Source: Amoebidium appalachense
Taxonomy: Eukaryota > Ichthyosporea
Length of the DNA stretch: 64,000 nt
Assembly: GCA_963693365.1 (NCBI GenBank)
Contig: CAVNZM010000008.1
Coordinates: 9,300,001-9,364,000, forward strand
Direction: 5' to 3'
Shown: piece by piece, positions 36,321-57,260 of the stretch
Layout: each line of letters starts with the position of its first letter
Position numbering within the stretch: position 1 is the stretch's first letter
The notes under the pieces: generated by a model
Told to the model about the DNA's origin: nothing
Seen by the model: only the letters and a program-made list of their open reading frames with translations
Databases searched by the model: none
Made by a program: the position numbers and the translations under genes

Positions 36321-36634
36321 GGCTCCGAGAGGCGTTCAAGTGGGGGGTCAAGATTACAGACAACGTGCAGAGCGGCCGCCACATCCCTCCTGAAACCATG
36401 ACCGAGTGGATTGGTTTGATCAAGAAGGCTCTAAAGGAGGTGGAGAAGAAACTGTTCGAGCTGATGCAACCCCACGTCCAGGCAAAGACTCTGAGTCGCA
36501 TTTCCGGGTGTTTCACCATCTTCTGTTCGGAGGATTTCTTGCGTGCAATCTTCAGCCCAAAGAAGGTGAAGGCAAGCGGCGATTCGGACAGTCTGACCTA
36601 TGCGATGGAGCGGTACCTTCAGTTCTCGTGGTAG
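32122..36634 (+). CDS. PH domain-TNFAIP8 (TIPE) fusion protein, three exons
   Basis: Exons 32122-32463, 34885-35259 and 36320-36634 join in phase 0 (GT..AG) to 343 codons. After an acidic, His/Asp-rich start, residues ~31-137 form a PH domain: [40 protein letters not shown], and the closing helix [12 protein letters not shown] with its conserved Trp, which is split by the first intron. Residues ~158-343 match the TNFAIP8/TIPE fold: [50 protein letters not shown], then [20 protein letters not shown] and [12 protein letters not shown] proteins bind and transfer phosphoinositides in animals, and a PH domain would add membrane targeting. Human TIPE proteins lack the PH domain. The start is the ATG after a likely acceptor at 32115. 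The downstream stop at 32526 is read only if intron 1 is retained. Confidence 0.85.
32860..33615 (+). repeat. Four forward copies of the dispersed 'GGGCTCTGC' repeat in PH-TIPE intron 1
   Basis: Degenerate copies lie at about 32860-32940, 32975-33067, 33103-33199 and 33519-33615. Landmarks are GCATACTCTTTGT, TTTGCACTCTGCAT, CGTCATGAAT or a variant, and TTCGTACTCTGTA. Three run into a C-run (33068-33087, 33200-33218) or CCCC, and the third is followed by (CA)n at 33235-33287. Confidence 0.6.
34431..34700 (+). repeat. Two forward copies of the dispersed repeat before a C-run and (CA)n
   Basis: Copies at about 34431-34528 and 34565-34700 each end GCATTCTAACC or GCATTCAAACC and run into C-runs. 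The second leads through the C-run to (CA)n ending exactly at the acceptor of PH-TIPE exon 2 (34884). Confidence 0.7.
35260..36319 (+). repeat. PH-TIPE intron 2 with complementary microsatellite ends
   Basis: The intron begins GTGTGTGTGTGTGCGCGC and continues as (GT)n to 35340, then G-runs to about 35455. It later has C-runs (35684-35712, 35941-35971, 36204-36231), an A-run (35972-35999), a copy of the dispersed repeat (about 36084-36203) and (CA)n from 36240 to the acceptor CAG at 36319. Both splice sites are thus embedded in reverse-complementary microsatellites. Confidence 0.9.
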
Positions 36635-38584
36635 TGTGTTTGTTGTGTGTGTGTACCTACGTGTGTGTGTGTGTTTGTGTGTATATGTGTGTATTGTTTA
36701 TTTGTTTTTTCGTGCGTATACGTGTGCATGAACGCCCTATGTATGTGTGTAATTTCATGTTACACGTGTGTGATCAGGTGCGCGCGTCCGCGTGTATGGA
36801 TCCCCCCCCCCCACTACAGTCCGGTGATGGTAGTCTATAGCGATGTGTGCTCAGGCTGAGCCTGAATTGAGTTTTGTAATTTGCAGTGTTCTTTTGGTGT
36901 GTGGGTATGGGTGGTAGGACGTTGAGGTCTGGTGATGCTCCTTGAAATTGGAATTGTAATAGACTTGGTTTTTGTGTTTTGAAAAAAGTGTTTTTGGTTG
37001 TGTGTTGTGTTTTGAAAGTGTTTGGGGCTGCAATACTTGGGTTTTTGATTGTTACCAATTGCGTAACCTGTAGTTTTTTTCTTGTACCATTTTCTGTCCC
37101 CGCAGGCTGTTCTTTTTCTTTATTTTCTTTCTTTTTTGTGCCCGTGTTATCTAAATGTTGATCTTTAGTACTATAATTTCCGTACAAGCACCAAAGAAAC
37201 ATGACAGGGAACCAAAGAGGTACCTTACCACAGTCACGGCCAGCACACACAGCCCAGGCAGGCTGTTTGCTTCTTGTCTGAAACTTTTCTTCCCTTTTGG
37301 AAGCCATCAACACCCGGTGGCATTACAAACACAATACATTGGAACACTTATTTTATACCTGGCTATGTGAAGTTTCCCCCTCAGTCGCACTCTGTCGGCC
37401 ACGAGCAATATTCTCTGATGACCCCCCCCCCCCCCCCAGGCCTATCTGTGCGTGCACACACACACATGAAGACACACATACACACACACACACACAAAAA
37501 AAGAAAGAAATAAAGAAAGGGGGGGGAAAGCCCACACGTGTGCACACACACACATGAATCATGGCATATAGTACCCGTACGTACACACACGCACACATCG
37601 CGCACACTCACATACACACCTGTATGTGCAGTGTATGCACACGTGCACACAAATATACGTGTATGCAGCACAGTGCACACACGTACTAAAACGTTTGATT
37701 GAGGTCAGTTTTCCCCACGTGCACCGGTCAGCCGGTCACATCCCGCCGAACATATGAAGGAGATATCTCTTGAATTGAATGAGATTGCACGATCATGATT
37801 ATATGAGATTATATGCGCATGCATGCATTTTATGTGAACATGTGCTATACGTCCCAGTGTATATACAGTGCTGGCATCTCACTGAGTAACTGCAATTAAC
37901 TGTGTGTACATTTTAATACAGAAAAAAGTGGTGTCCCTTAATTACGCACCACGAGACAATGTACAGAAGACACAAGAAAAAGAAAGTGTCCAGGTTGACT
38001 TTATATTCGCAACACACCAGCCTGGGTTGTGTGCATTTCCTTCTACAAAAGCATCGTTTGAAATAGCATAGATTACATATACGGTGCACAACTTATTTCA
38101 TGATCTACTTTGATACGATTGTGTGAGAAAAGGGAGTTCCTAAACGCGTACATAAGGGCGCATGTCGGGTAGAACTTTCGATAAGGACTTGTCTCGGTTA
38201 AACCTAAGATAGAATTAACAAGAACTGTGGTAAATGGAAACTTTGACTAATTCATGCGGGTAAGAAACGTATGGGTTTGATGCCGCGGCCTACCAAGCTA
38301 CTATGTCCATATGAAAGGGAGTGTGCGTGCTTTAAACATCTACCTACATGCCACGAAAATCTATCAACTAATCCCCTTCGCCTACCCCCTTCAAGTGTTC
38401 TCCGTTAAAAAGAGCCCCCCACCACACCACCTCTCCCTACCTACCTACCCACCCACACCACCTTGCAAGGCAGTTCTCCTTGCTTCAGCAACAACCATTA
38501 CAAAAGCAAAACAGAAACCAAGCCCTTGGTAAACCCGGATCAATTTTACATGAACTACAAACTACCAATCAACTCAATATGCAT
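36635..38584. other. Convergent intergenic region, no gene recognised
   Basis: GT-rich DNA (36640-36790) follows the PH-TIPE stop. A short C-run lies at about 37422-37438, then CA-rich DNA (37455-37680). The rest is AT-rich and unique up to the stop codon of the phosphatidyltransferase. No exon is recognised. Confidence 0.4.
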
Positions 38585-40398
38585 TCAGCAAGTGGCAAGG
38601 TATGCTTCCAGCGGCACTTTCACACTAACAATGTGGATGTATGTAACCGTTACGAGGGCAAAAAGCTGCCACCAACCGTAACGAAGACTGAACCACATGA
38701 ACTCAGTCACGCGATCAAGCAAGTACGCCGCCCAAGTGATGTGATAGAAGGGGATTGCCGCCGAGAACCGCCACATGATGAACACGAACTGGCTGATGTG
38801 ACTAGAGAAAATTGCCGCCTGCATAAGACCATACCTGGTGTCCGTCTTGTCGCATGTGCTTGCACTCAAAAGCGTATCCGTCTCCAGTAGATCATGGTAC
38901 TGATGCACGACACTGTCCCAAACGCTGGACCTTGCAAGTGTCTGAAGAGCAAACGCAACAAACACCCAGAAATCCGTGCTCGTGAGGCATCGTCGAATGG
39001 CTACCTTTGCGCTCTGGGCCTTCGAGGAGACACTGGGAGCAATCATCATCGATCTGTCATCAGAATCGTCACCTTCGCCACCAAGCTCAATATCCGTCGC
39101 AGTGTAGGGCGGAGGTGAGGAGGAGCGCGGAATGGTGCGACTGCGCAAAAGCACGTGCTTAAGAAGCGCAACGAGGAAAAAGACCCCGCACAGTATGTCC
39201 TTCCAGATGTCCACCTGGTAACCAAAGCTGCTGTAGTCATTGGAAAAGCCAGTCATGTGTCGCCGTGCTCGAGCCAAATCACCGTCCACACAGTCCAGAT
39301 ACAGCCCAAAGAACCACAGGAAGGCCGCTAGCCATTTCTGCAAAAGAGGAGCACAATTAGTTCATACCGATATAATATAGGCCCCTCCCCACATAATACC
39401 ACACGTGCCCACAACTACAAGAAGCACACAGACACTAATAACACACATTGCGAGGAACACAGAAGTGCTTGAAAGCAAGTACGAGCATGTGCCTTTGTTG
39501 TCGCAGATGCTCGTGAGAATGGTCTCAGTTGAAACTTCTGAGCGTGAGTGTCCACCCTAACCCGTTTCATAAAGCCCTTTGTCTTCACAGGAATATTCTG
39601 GTGATGGTTTTTCTAAGATGTATACTACTGAAGCCATCCCCCACCCCCTTCCCCCCACCCCCAAAAATAAAATAAAATAAAATATAAAGTAAATAACATG
39701 TACCAATAACAAAAATAACAATTACAAAAAACAGCTAACAAAAAACAGCTAAACGCTCCCAGAGTAACACTACTTGCCATTGCATGGCGTTGTTACCGTT
39801 AAACGAAGAAATCTTTCCGCCTCCTAACCAGTTGTAAAAGCAACCCTACGTGCACACAAGTGTCACTTCCCAAACTCTCGGCTCGCCAAATTGATTGCCC
39901 TCCCCTCTGTAACATAATTAAAAAACGTTAAGTGTCCTTACAAAAACCAATCCTTCCCCCACTTGTAGAGATAATGATTTTCCCTAGCACTCTGTAACTT
40001 TTCTTTAAACTAGCATGTAGTGTTCCTATAAAACCAACCCTTCCCTTCCTTGTTAAATGATTTTCCTTATATTATCACTCTGAATTTTTCTTCTTCACTG
40101 TCGTAAATTGTACTTCTCTAAACCAACCCTCAACACCCCTCACACACCGCCCGAACAAGTGAACAAGCAACGTTCGGATCTGAAGTCTTACCTTATCATT
40201 CCAAAGGGCAATTCCAGAAAACAGAGATGCGATGAGGTGACCCAAGCTGACCATGTCGGGTGTAATGATGTTCAGCTCTTTCAGACCAAACACGTGCACG
40301 GTCAACATGGACATGGGGTGAAGAAAATACATGTCCAGAAGATCGCCCGTAGCGGCCTTGACGTCGTGCGCTTGAACGAAAATGTGAACCTCCGCCAT
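38585..40398 (-). CDS. CDP-alcohol phosphatidyltransferase family membrane enzyme, two exons
   Basis: Exon 1 is 40398-40192 (69 codons, ATG, donor AAG|GTAAG) and exon 2 is 39337-38585 (acceptor TTTTGCAG), joined in phase 0 to 319 residues. The CDP-alcohol phosphotransferase motif is LDCVDGDLAR ... FGYQVDIWKD, with the four Asp at residues 84, 87, 112 and 116. These bind two metal ions, and the family swaps CMP for an alcohol to make phospholipids. Hydrophobic segments before and after (LIASLFSGIALW, LCGVFFLVALLKHVLL, FVFIMWRF, QLFALVTVTYIHIV) fit an ER-type multipass enzyme. Between the AR and the Gly there are 15 residues instead of the usual 8. A Ser/Pro/Asp-rich loop follows the motif. The alcohol substrate cannot be told from sequence. 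Confidence 0.85.
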
Positions 40399-41059
40399 TT
40401 TTGTTATTGCTTAATCACTTGCAAAGGGAAAGCTCAAATCTTGTTTGCAAACAAATTAAAGAGGTGTGCGAGCAACCTATAGCGGTGTGCGTTTTGCTGT
40501 TCAACAAAACTCTTTAGCGTGCGCTTTTCGCAAGTGCTGTTGACCACCCCCAAAAAAAGGCCTATGCTTTTTTGATTGGGTAGAAAACCTCAACGGTCAG
40601 ACTCTTTCGAAAGTAAAAGAATAGAACCTGGCCTATATCATAAAAAAAGTTTACAAACTAAAGCTATGCAACGTCATGAAGCAACCATTGATCGTCACCC
40701 ACTCATTAGGTATAGCAATTTACGTAGAAAAAGCCCAACGAAAAAACGTGTCACTCAGATTAACAGTGCACACGACGCAGGGCGTTTTGTGGCTGGTCAA
40801 AACCAATTTTGTTTTTACTTCCCCAATGCTTTTATGCTGATTGGCTGGTGAGGCAGTGGTGAGGATTTTTAAGCATGGACACCAATCAAATTGCGCTTTA
40901 GCAGATCCGCTGATAATATCTCGGGCAGCTGTAATTAGTCTACTATAGTTACTCCGCTCCATAATATTACAAATTTCGTTGAAATGCAACGAGAAGACCT
41001 AAAAATAATACACAATGCAATACTTTTGAGCTCTGTAATAACTTGCCTCTCTTTTTATT
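40399..41059. promoter_or_regulatory. Putative promoter region with CCAAT boxes
   Basis: TTTGATTGGG at about 40572 (CCAAT on the minus strand, about 175 bases upstream of the phosphatidyltransferase start codon) and GCTGATTGGCTGG at about 40837 are good CCAAT-type boxes. No TATA box is clear. No exon is recognised in this interval. Confidence 0.35.
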
Positions 41060-41208
41060 GTGAATGAAGCCATTGAGCAGTCAACATTTGGCAGATCATG
41101 CCATGGAATTTGGCAGAGCCTCCTCAGAGGGCATGCAGACTTTGCAAAGCGGGATCATGAAAAGCTCACAGACGACGTGACGAAAAAAGATGTTGTAGCA
41201 TACTACAG
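41060..41208 (+). CDS. Possible orphan exon resembling an F-BAR (FCH) helix
   Basis: An open stretch reads AIEQSTFGRSCHGIWQSLLR, then GHADFAKRDHEKLTDDV and KKDVVAYY, ending in a good donor (TACTACAG|GTCAGA). The spacing of Gly, Trp, A..H and L...V resembles the second part of the FCH/F-BAR helix of membrane-bending adaptors. No companion exon is found on either side, so it may be part of a gene whose other exons are unreadable here, or a captured fragment. Its 3' end lies in the palindrome at 41187-41276. Confidence 0.3.
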
Positions 41209-41276
41209 GTCAGATGAGTTAATATATATATATATATATATTAACTCATCTGACCTGTAGTATGCTACAACATCTT
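41187..41276. repeat. Perfect 90-bp palindrome
   Basis: Two 45-base arms without a mismatch are centred between 41231 and 41232. The outer arm includes GATGTTGTAGCATACTACAG and GTCAGATGAGTTAA, and the centre is (AT)n. The left arm contains the last ~22 bases and the donor site of the possible exon at 41060-41208. A further (AT)n follows the right arm. Confidence 0.95.
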
Positions 41277-42366
41277 ATATATATATGGTTCCTACACACG
41301 TGTATACCGAATTTATTTATTGCTGAGGCAAGCTGCTAAGTATACACATGTATATGGGTGGTTGCAGAAAATGGCCTGGAAGAGCACGACAGGCAGCAGA
41401 TAGAGTATTGCTTTTCTAAGCACACAGCAAGAGTTTTACTTCGCTCCAATCTGTATAGTGGTCCCAGGTTTCTGTTCTATGATATTTTTTGGGGGTTTGA
41501 GATAACCTAACAGCGTGAAAACCTAACACTTGATTAGTTCTTAGAGCTTCATACCTTCAACGAAATAGCCGATATGAATAAGTTATCCCACGCTAATAAC
41601 TCAAAATAAATTTTACCGCAGATATAAAGAAAGTTAAAACGAAATTCTGATTTTGTTTAGGGGCCTGTGCAGAAAAACACTTACAAATTTAATATTGGAC
41701 TAAGAGAAAAAAGAAATGATAACTTTGGTGTAAATTGAGGATACTGTCGGGTCGGCGATCTTGAGCGTGGATTCGCATCATTTTGGGGATCACCAGCGCG
41801 CATCTGGCAGGTGTGAATCATTGCCTACTTTACTAAGTAATTGAAAAACAATTGCATATTTTCAAGCTTCCATTTCTCACTTACTTTCTTTTACATATAT
41901 ATATTTATAATTCCGCTAATTTCTACATGACACAGGTCGACTCATGATCGTCCGTACGTGTCTGGTATGGTACGTGAGCCAAAGTTGGTTGCCGAGCGAT
42001 TATACGATGGCGATCGCAAGGTGACATATAGTTGAGGGACGAGGAGCAGCCTAAGGAAACTAATTAGGTGATGACGTAAACAAAAAACATTTCAGTCAGC
42101 ACCGAGATGAAATTGACGCCAACGTACTTGTTTCCCTTCTTGGTACCGTTTTTTCAAAGCTCTCCTCTCCTCATAACCAGTTATTGTTTTTACACGACAA
42201 GTAGGGGTGCTAGCGGGTTCGCATTCTTGGCTAGAGTGAAAGCTATTTGAGGGGGTAGCTGGCGGCGACAGGAAAGGGCTCGTTTTCTCCTGTCACTTTC
42301 TTCGTCTCCGTTCTCACCTTCATACTCTTTTTTTTTTTTTTTTGGCCTGTCGGCGTATACACAAGG
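41277..42366. other. Upstream region of the Rpn5 gene, no exon recognised
   Basis: AT-rich unique sequence. A T-run (42330-42344) lies shortly before the Rpn5 start codon. No convincing TATA box or exon. Confidence 0.4.
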
Positions 42367-52637
<10,271 letters not shown>

Positions 52638-52795
52638 TACCCATTCTTGTAATTGCATTAAGCTTGTGTTCGTTTCTGTGCAAAACTCTATTCGAATGGG
52701 GCAATGGCACTGACACCTTTCGTTTTGCTTTCGCAGTTGATAAACCTGGCCCGGAACGCTGCTGCCATCAAATCATGACGTGTTTCTATTGCATG

Positions 52796-52801
52796 AATAA
52801 A
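52796..52801 (+). terminator. AATAAA polyadenylation signal of Rpn5
   Basis: A canonical AATAAA lies about 160 bases after the Rpn5 stop codon, in otherwise unique sequence. It is the best candidate for the 3'-end signal. Confidence 0.65.
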
Positions 52802-52849
52802 GCTACTGTAGATTTGATTTGGGTGGGTTTTTTTGCCCTCTTAGACTCT

Positions 52850-52944
52850 CGTTCCCTCCCCCCCCCTCCTCCCTCCCTCCCTGTTTCCCAGTACCCTTTT
52901 TCTATGTCTCTCTCTGAGACTCGACGATTGGTCTCTCTCTCTCT

Positions 52945-52993
<49 letters not shown>

Positions 52994-53083
52994 CCCCCCC
53001 CCCCCCCCCCCCCCTCTCTCTCCCTCTTCCTCTTCCTCTTCCTCCCCCCCTCTCTCTCGCGCGCGCGTGTTCTCGCTCTCGCT

Positions 53084-53114
<31 letters not shown>

Positions 53115-53164
53115 GGGGCCTCTCCCTCTCTCTACCTCCCTCTCTCTCTCCTGCTAATTATCAG

Positions 53165-53197
<33 letters not shown>

Positions 53198-53394
53198 CTC
53201 TCTGTCTCTCTCGCTCTCTCTCCCTCCCTCCTCCTCTCCCCTCCCCCCTCTCCACCCTTCTTCTCACTCCTTCTCCCTCGAGCTCCCTTTCTCCTATCTC
53301 TCTTTCCCCCCCCCCCCCCCCCCCCCTCCCCCCCCCCCCCCCCTCTCTCTCCCTCCCTTCATCTCTCCCTCTGCCTCTGCCCCGCAAGAGCTCC

Positions 53395-53434
<40 letters not shown>

Positions 53435-53447
53435 GTCTCTCTGTCTC

Positions 53448-53483
<36 letters not shown>

Positions 53484-53487
53484 CCCC

Positions 53488-53533
<46 letters not shown>

Positions 53534-53560
53534 CCGCCCCCGGGCCCTCCCCCGCCCTTT
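52850..53560 (+). repeat. C-run and (CT)n block
   Basis: Alternating C-runs (up to about 50 bases near 53490-53531) and (CT)n or (TCTG)n tracts. The long open frames across it are low-complexity artefacts. Confidence 0.85.
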
Positions 53561-56233
53561 TTATCAAATCCCTCTAAATATTGCTCAGATTCCGAATCCT
53601 TTTTGCCTGGGGCACTCACAGTGGGAAGAGCGAGGTGATGTGGTACACTCGGTTAACGCGTCTGTGCTGTCGACGTCAGTCTCACTCACAAACACACGAT
53701 CTGTCGATACACAGGCATTATTACTACTGCACGTAATCATATGCATGCTGCTGGGACACAGGCATACACACACACGCACACGCACGCACTCTCCCTTAGA
53801 TTAGACGTCACAAAACTGTTTTCGGCATGCGCAGTATCGACGGTGGTCACGCATGTTTAAGGCACGTGACATGAGGCTATACATACAGTTTGACACCAGT
53901 CAACAATTGGCGATAGGTAATTGACGATGACAGTAGCAATCCGTTCTGCTTTTGAATAACCCGTCAGTCATGAACACGTGACTAGTCGAGCACAGACACG
54001 TAGGGGCGTAAGCACCATGGTACCAAGTTGAACTGCGTATGCCATCCGCGATCAACGTGCTTCCGCGCACGTGGTCTGTGGGAAGAGCCTGGATCCACGG
54101 ATCGACCATTTACATGTAGAGCACCGTAGACCAATTCGGACTCAGAATTAAATCACCGAGTTGAACCCGTGCACGTTTTTAGCACTCTTTCTTTTATTTC
54201 TTTTCTTTTTTCAAACTACTATTTCGTCCATAGAATTACGACGTATCTTTGCTGTTCTTTTTTTATCGTATCCTTGATGTTCTCTTTTTTATGTGTCAGT
54301 GTGTGTGTGTGACATGTCATGTTTGTTCGATGACAGCAGAATTGACTCACCCCATGAGGCAGCCAAGCCATGCACACTTGTAACATGTAAGCATATGCAC
54401 CACATTGGATAGGGACGCCGCGTACGTGGCTCATGTACTTAGAATGAAGACGAATCATAGGCAAAAGTCGTGGAATGGCAGAATAGGTAATGAAAAAGAA
54501 ATATTTGTATATTTGCGTCTTGGACTCCATATTCTTCTTTCATTATTCACGTTGTTTTGTTTTCTCTGTAGATGTACACAGACGATAGTATCTTTCTGGT
54601 TTTCAGGTGACGCCTCAAAGTTGAAAATGCAGTTTTAGGCGCTTGCTGATTGTATCCAATCGCTGAGCCTGGTGCTTTTTTCCCATGATTGATGAAGTTA
54701 TGACAAGAGACTCATTGTGGCCATGTACACATGTCTGTCAACCACTAACAGCAACTATAAGCACATAGTTCATTAGCATAATTATTTTGTCCATTCTCAT
54801 TTTATCTTTCCTTCATTTTGACCCTCTTTTCAGTGTGTGCACATCAGGAATGCATTTTGGGATACAAGACATTCCAACGACTTTCCGCCAATCATATTCG
54901 GTGTCATTATCGCGCTGTGGCCGTCTCTGCCAACCAAGGCCTCCTTATCATCCGGGCCTGGAAACGGAAACGTCAAGATCTGAAGCTGAAATCCGGGTCA
55001 GGCCGGAAATGGTGTCTGCACCCCGGCCTGTTCCGAAAATAGCATCAGAAATCAGAGGCCTTTTCCACAAGTTGGACCACAACTTAGTAACAGGCCGGTT
55101 TGGCGGGAATATTAGCCAATCGCCGCTTCGACTTTTTAGCTGTTTTTCACGTTTTACTTTTGTGTTTCGTTCGACTTTCATGTTTCGTTGGTGTATATGC
55201 CGATGGCGCATTCGTGTAAAAGCTTGAATAATAATGCTTTTATTCTTATGACAGAGACCCCAGTAACATTTGTATTCCATAAACTCATTTCTTTGTGTAG
55301 GAATTTTGAGTCTCGAGTGGTAGAAATGTCAGCTCACTCAAGTCAGTGTAGTGTTTGCGGCTGCCAGCCCAACTTCGCCTCTGAGCTCGGACGGGCAAGA
55401 ACGATGTGCTCGTGTACAAGTGGTTTGAACCTCTTTTCAACAAACACACGTAAATTGGGTGGCGTGTTTTAGACACGTTAAGACTAAATTCTCATTGCAA
55501 AGGGGGGAGGGGTGGGGTGGCAGCAGGAAGCAACTGAACCTCTGAGAGCCTCCCCGCCCCCTCTTCCCCCCCCCCCCTTCCCCCCTCCACATTAACAGGG
55601 GGAAGGGTACCAGGGTGCTTGGTTAGTGTGTCTCCCCCTTCTTACCTTCTCCAGCTAAGCGTGTGGTGTGCTGTTTACGAGCCCCACCGCATCTCTCATT
55701 CACGAGCTTCATTCACGGTCATGGGTCCCCTCTTCCACGCCGTTATCTTTTTGTCTCTCCGTCCTCCCTTCCCACACTTCAAGCTAACAACTGTTCTTCA
55801 CATATTCGTGATGAACAAACTTCAATATTATTCTAGCAAAAACTTAATCATGCTCATGGTGTGTATGTCTGTTCGCGGGGCGTTGGTATGTGTTTGTGTG
55901 TCTGACTCACAGTGTATGAGGGTGTGTCCTGTGGTCGTGTGTATGTGCTACTTGAACTACTTAGGTGGGCGTACGTGTTTGGGTGTTGTCGGTGTAGTGT
56001 AGTTTGTGTGTGCGCGCGTGCGAGCTCACCGCGTTTGTGTCTTCCTGAAATCGAAGGTTGTGTGTGTCCGGCGTGGGCATGTGTCGTTTCACAATCTCTC
56101 ACTCGCTAGTCCTTTACTCAATAGGTACTGAAAGTGAGAGCATATGCACGTGTATTTGTTTACGGAGTATGTGTGTGCCGGCATGGCAGCCGAAGCCTCT
56201 GGTGCTCAGCTGCCCCCTTTCCCCGCCCCCCTC

Positions 56234-56271
<38 letters not shown>

Positions 56272-57260
56272 TTGCTAAACAGTTCTGCTAATCATTACTA
56301 ATTAGTAGGCAGGCTCAGTCGTTGGTTTATGGATCTCACGGGGGGCCAATACCCATGCGAAAACGGAATAAGGCCATAACAAAATGGTCAAACCAACTCC
56401 CCCACCTCCACCCACCCCAGGCTGGGATGGAACACAACCGCTCCCGCTCCGGCTGCATCATGGTGCATGCATGCACGCGATGCCGACGTCGACAAGTTTC
56501 TTTGCAGCGACCGCGTCGGAGCTCTTTCGAACGACGGATATGACACCCATTCGATCGCATCAAAGTCTCAATTTCACTCTCAAACCCGGCCAGTTCCATT
56601 TTTGCATTCCGATTCGCACCCCTCCGTTTCCAGGCCCGGGTGATAAGGAGGCCTTGGTGCCAAATTGCAATGCGGCTGTACGTTTGCGTGTATCAGGTGT
56701 GTGTATCTTTTGAGGTGTAGACGGTGATTCATGTGCGTGTATTGTATCATCTTTAGCTAGTACGTGAGTTTTGCGCTTGCTTTTTTCTTGGCCGTATGCT
56801 ACGTATAGGTATAGGCAGCCTTTTACACAATTTGTAGCGGAGCCCAGGTGAAAGACTGCTTTGGCTATCAAACCAAAACTTGGCTTCACATAGCTGGTGG
56901 TAAGCGAACCCTTCTCTTTTCACGTATAGATAGTTACTACTTTCTTTATGCATCTTCATTTTCGTGTAGGAAAGTGCGTACCAACCAAACACTCAAGTAT
57001 TTAACAGAACGCGTTCTCGTTCGAGCATACGTGCACGCGCAGCTGCAGTGTCACACAAGTACAAGCAACACCAGGCGTGCGCACACAACAAACGATCGGT
57101 TAAATTTCCTCCGAGTTTTCTCATGTCCCGCGCAGCCTCTTTGATACCTCTTTGATACATAGGTGACATCAGCTCCCTTTTGGGGCCCTTTCATGTCTCC
57201 TTCACCAGCTTGAGACACAAACACGCACGCGCAACATCAGAATGCTACACTCAGAAAACG
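53561..57260. other. Intergenic region upstream of the membrane-protein gene
   Basis: Mostly unique DNA. A C-run lies at about 56236-56269 and a short CA tract near 53765. A small frame at 55326-55469 (MSAHSSQCSVCGCQP...) is Cys-rich but unrecognised. No multi-exon gene could be assembled. CCAAT boxes lie near 54650 and 55116. Confidence 0.4.
55099..55120 (+). promoter_or_regulatory. E2F-like site next to a CCAAT box
   Basis: TTTGGCGGGAA (55099-55109) fits the E2F consensus and CCAAT follows at 55116-55120. This pairing is typical of cell-cycle promoters. The gene it would drive is not recognised: the membrane-protein start codon lies 2.1 kb away. Confidence 0.35.

Noticed and set aside
53567-53625. 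Minus-strand exon encoding GKKDSESEQYLEGFDKKG
   Set aside because: Protein-like, but without an acceptor site or partner exons, and it continues straight into a C/G-run.
56430-56512. Plus-strand exon between CACCCCAG and TTTGCAG
   Set aside because: Both ends are acceptor-like; no donor and no protein similarity.
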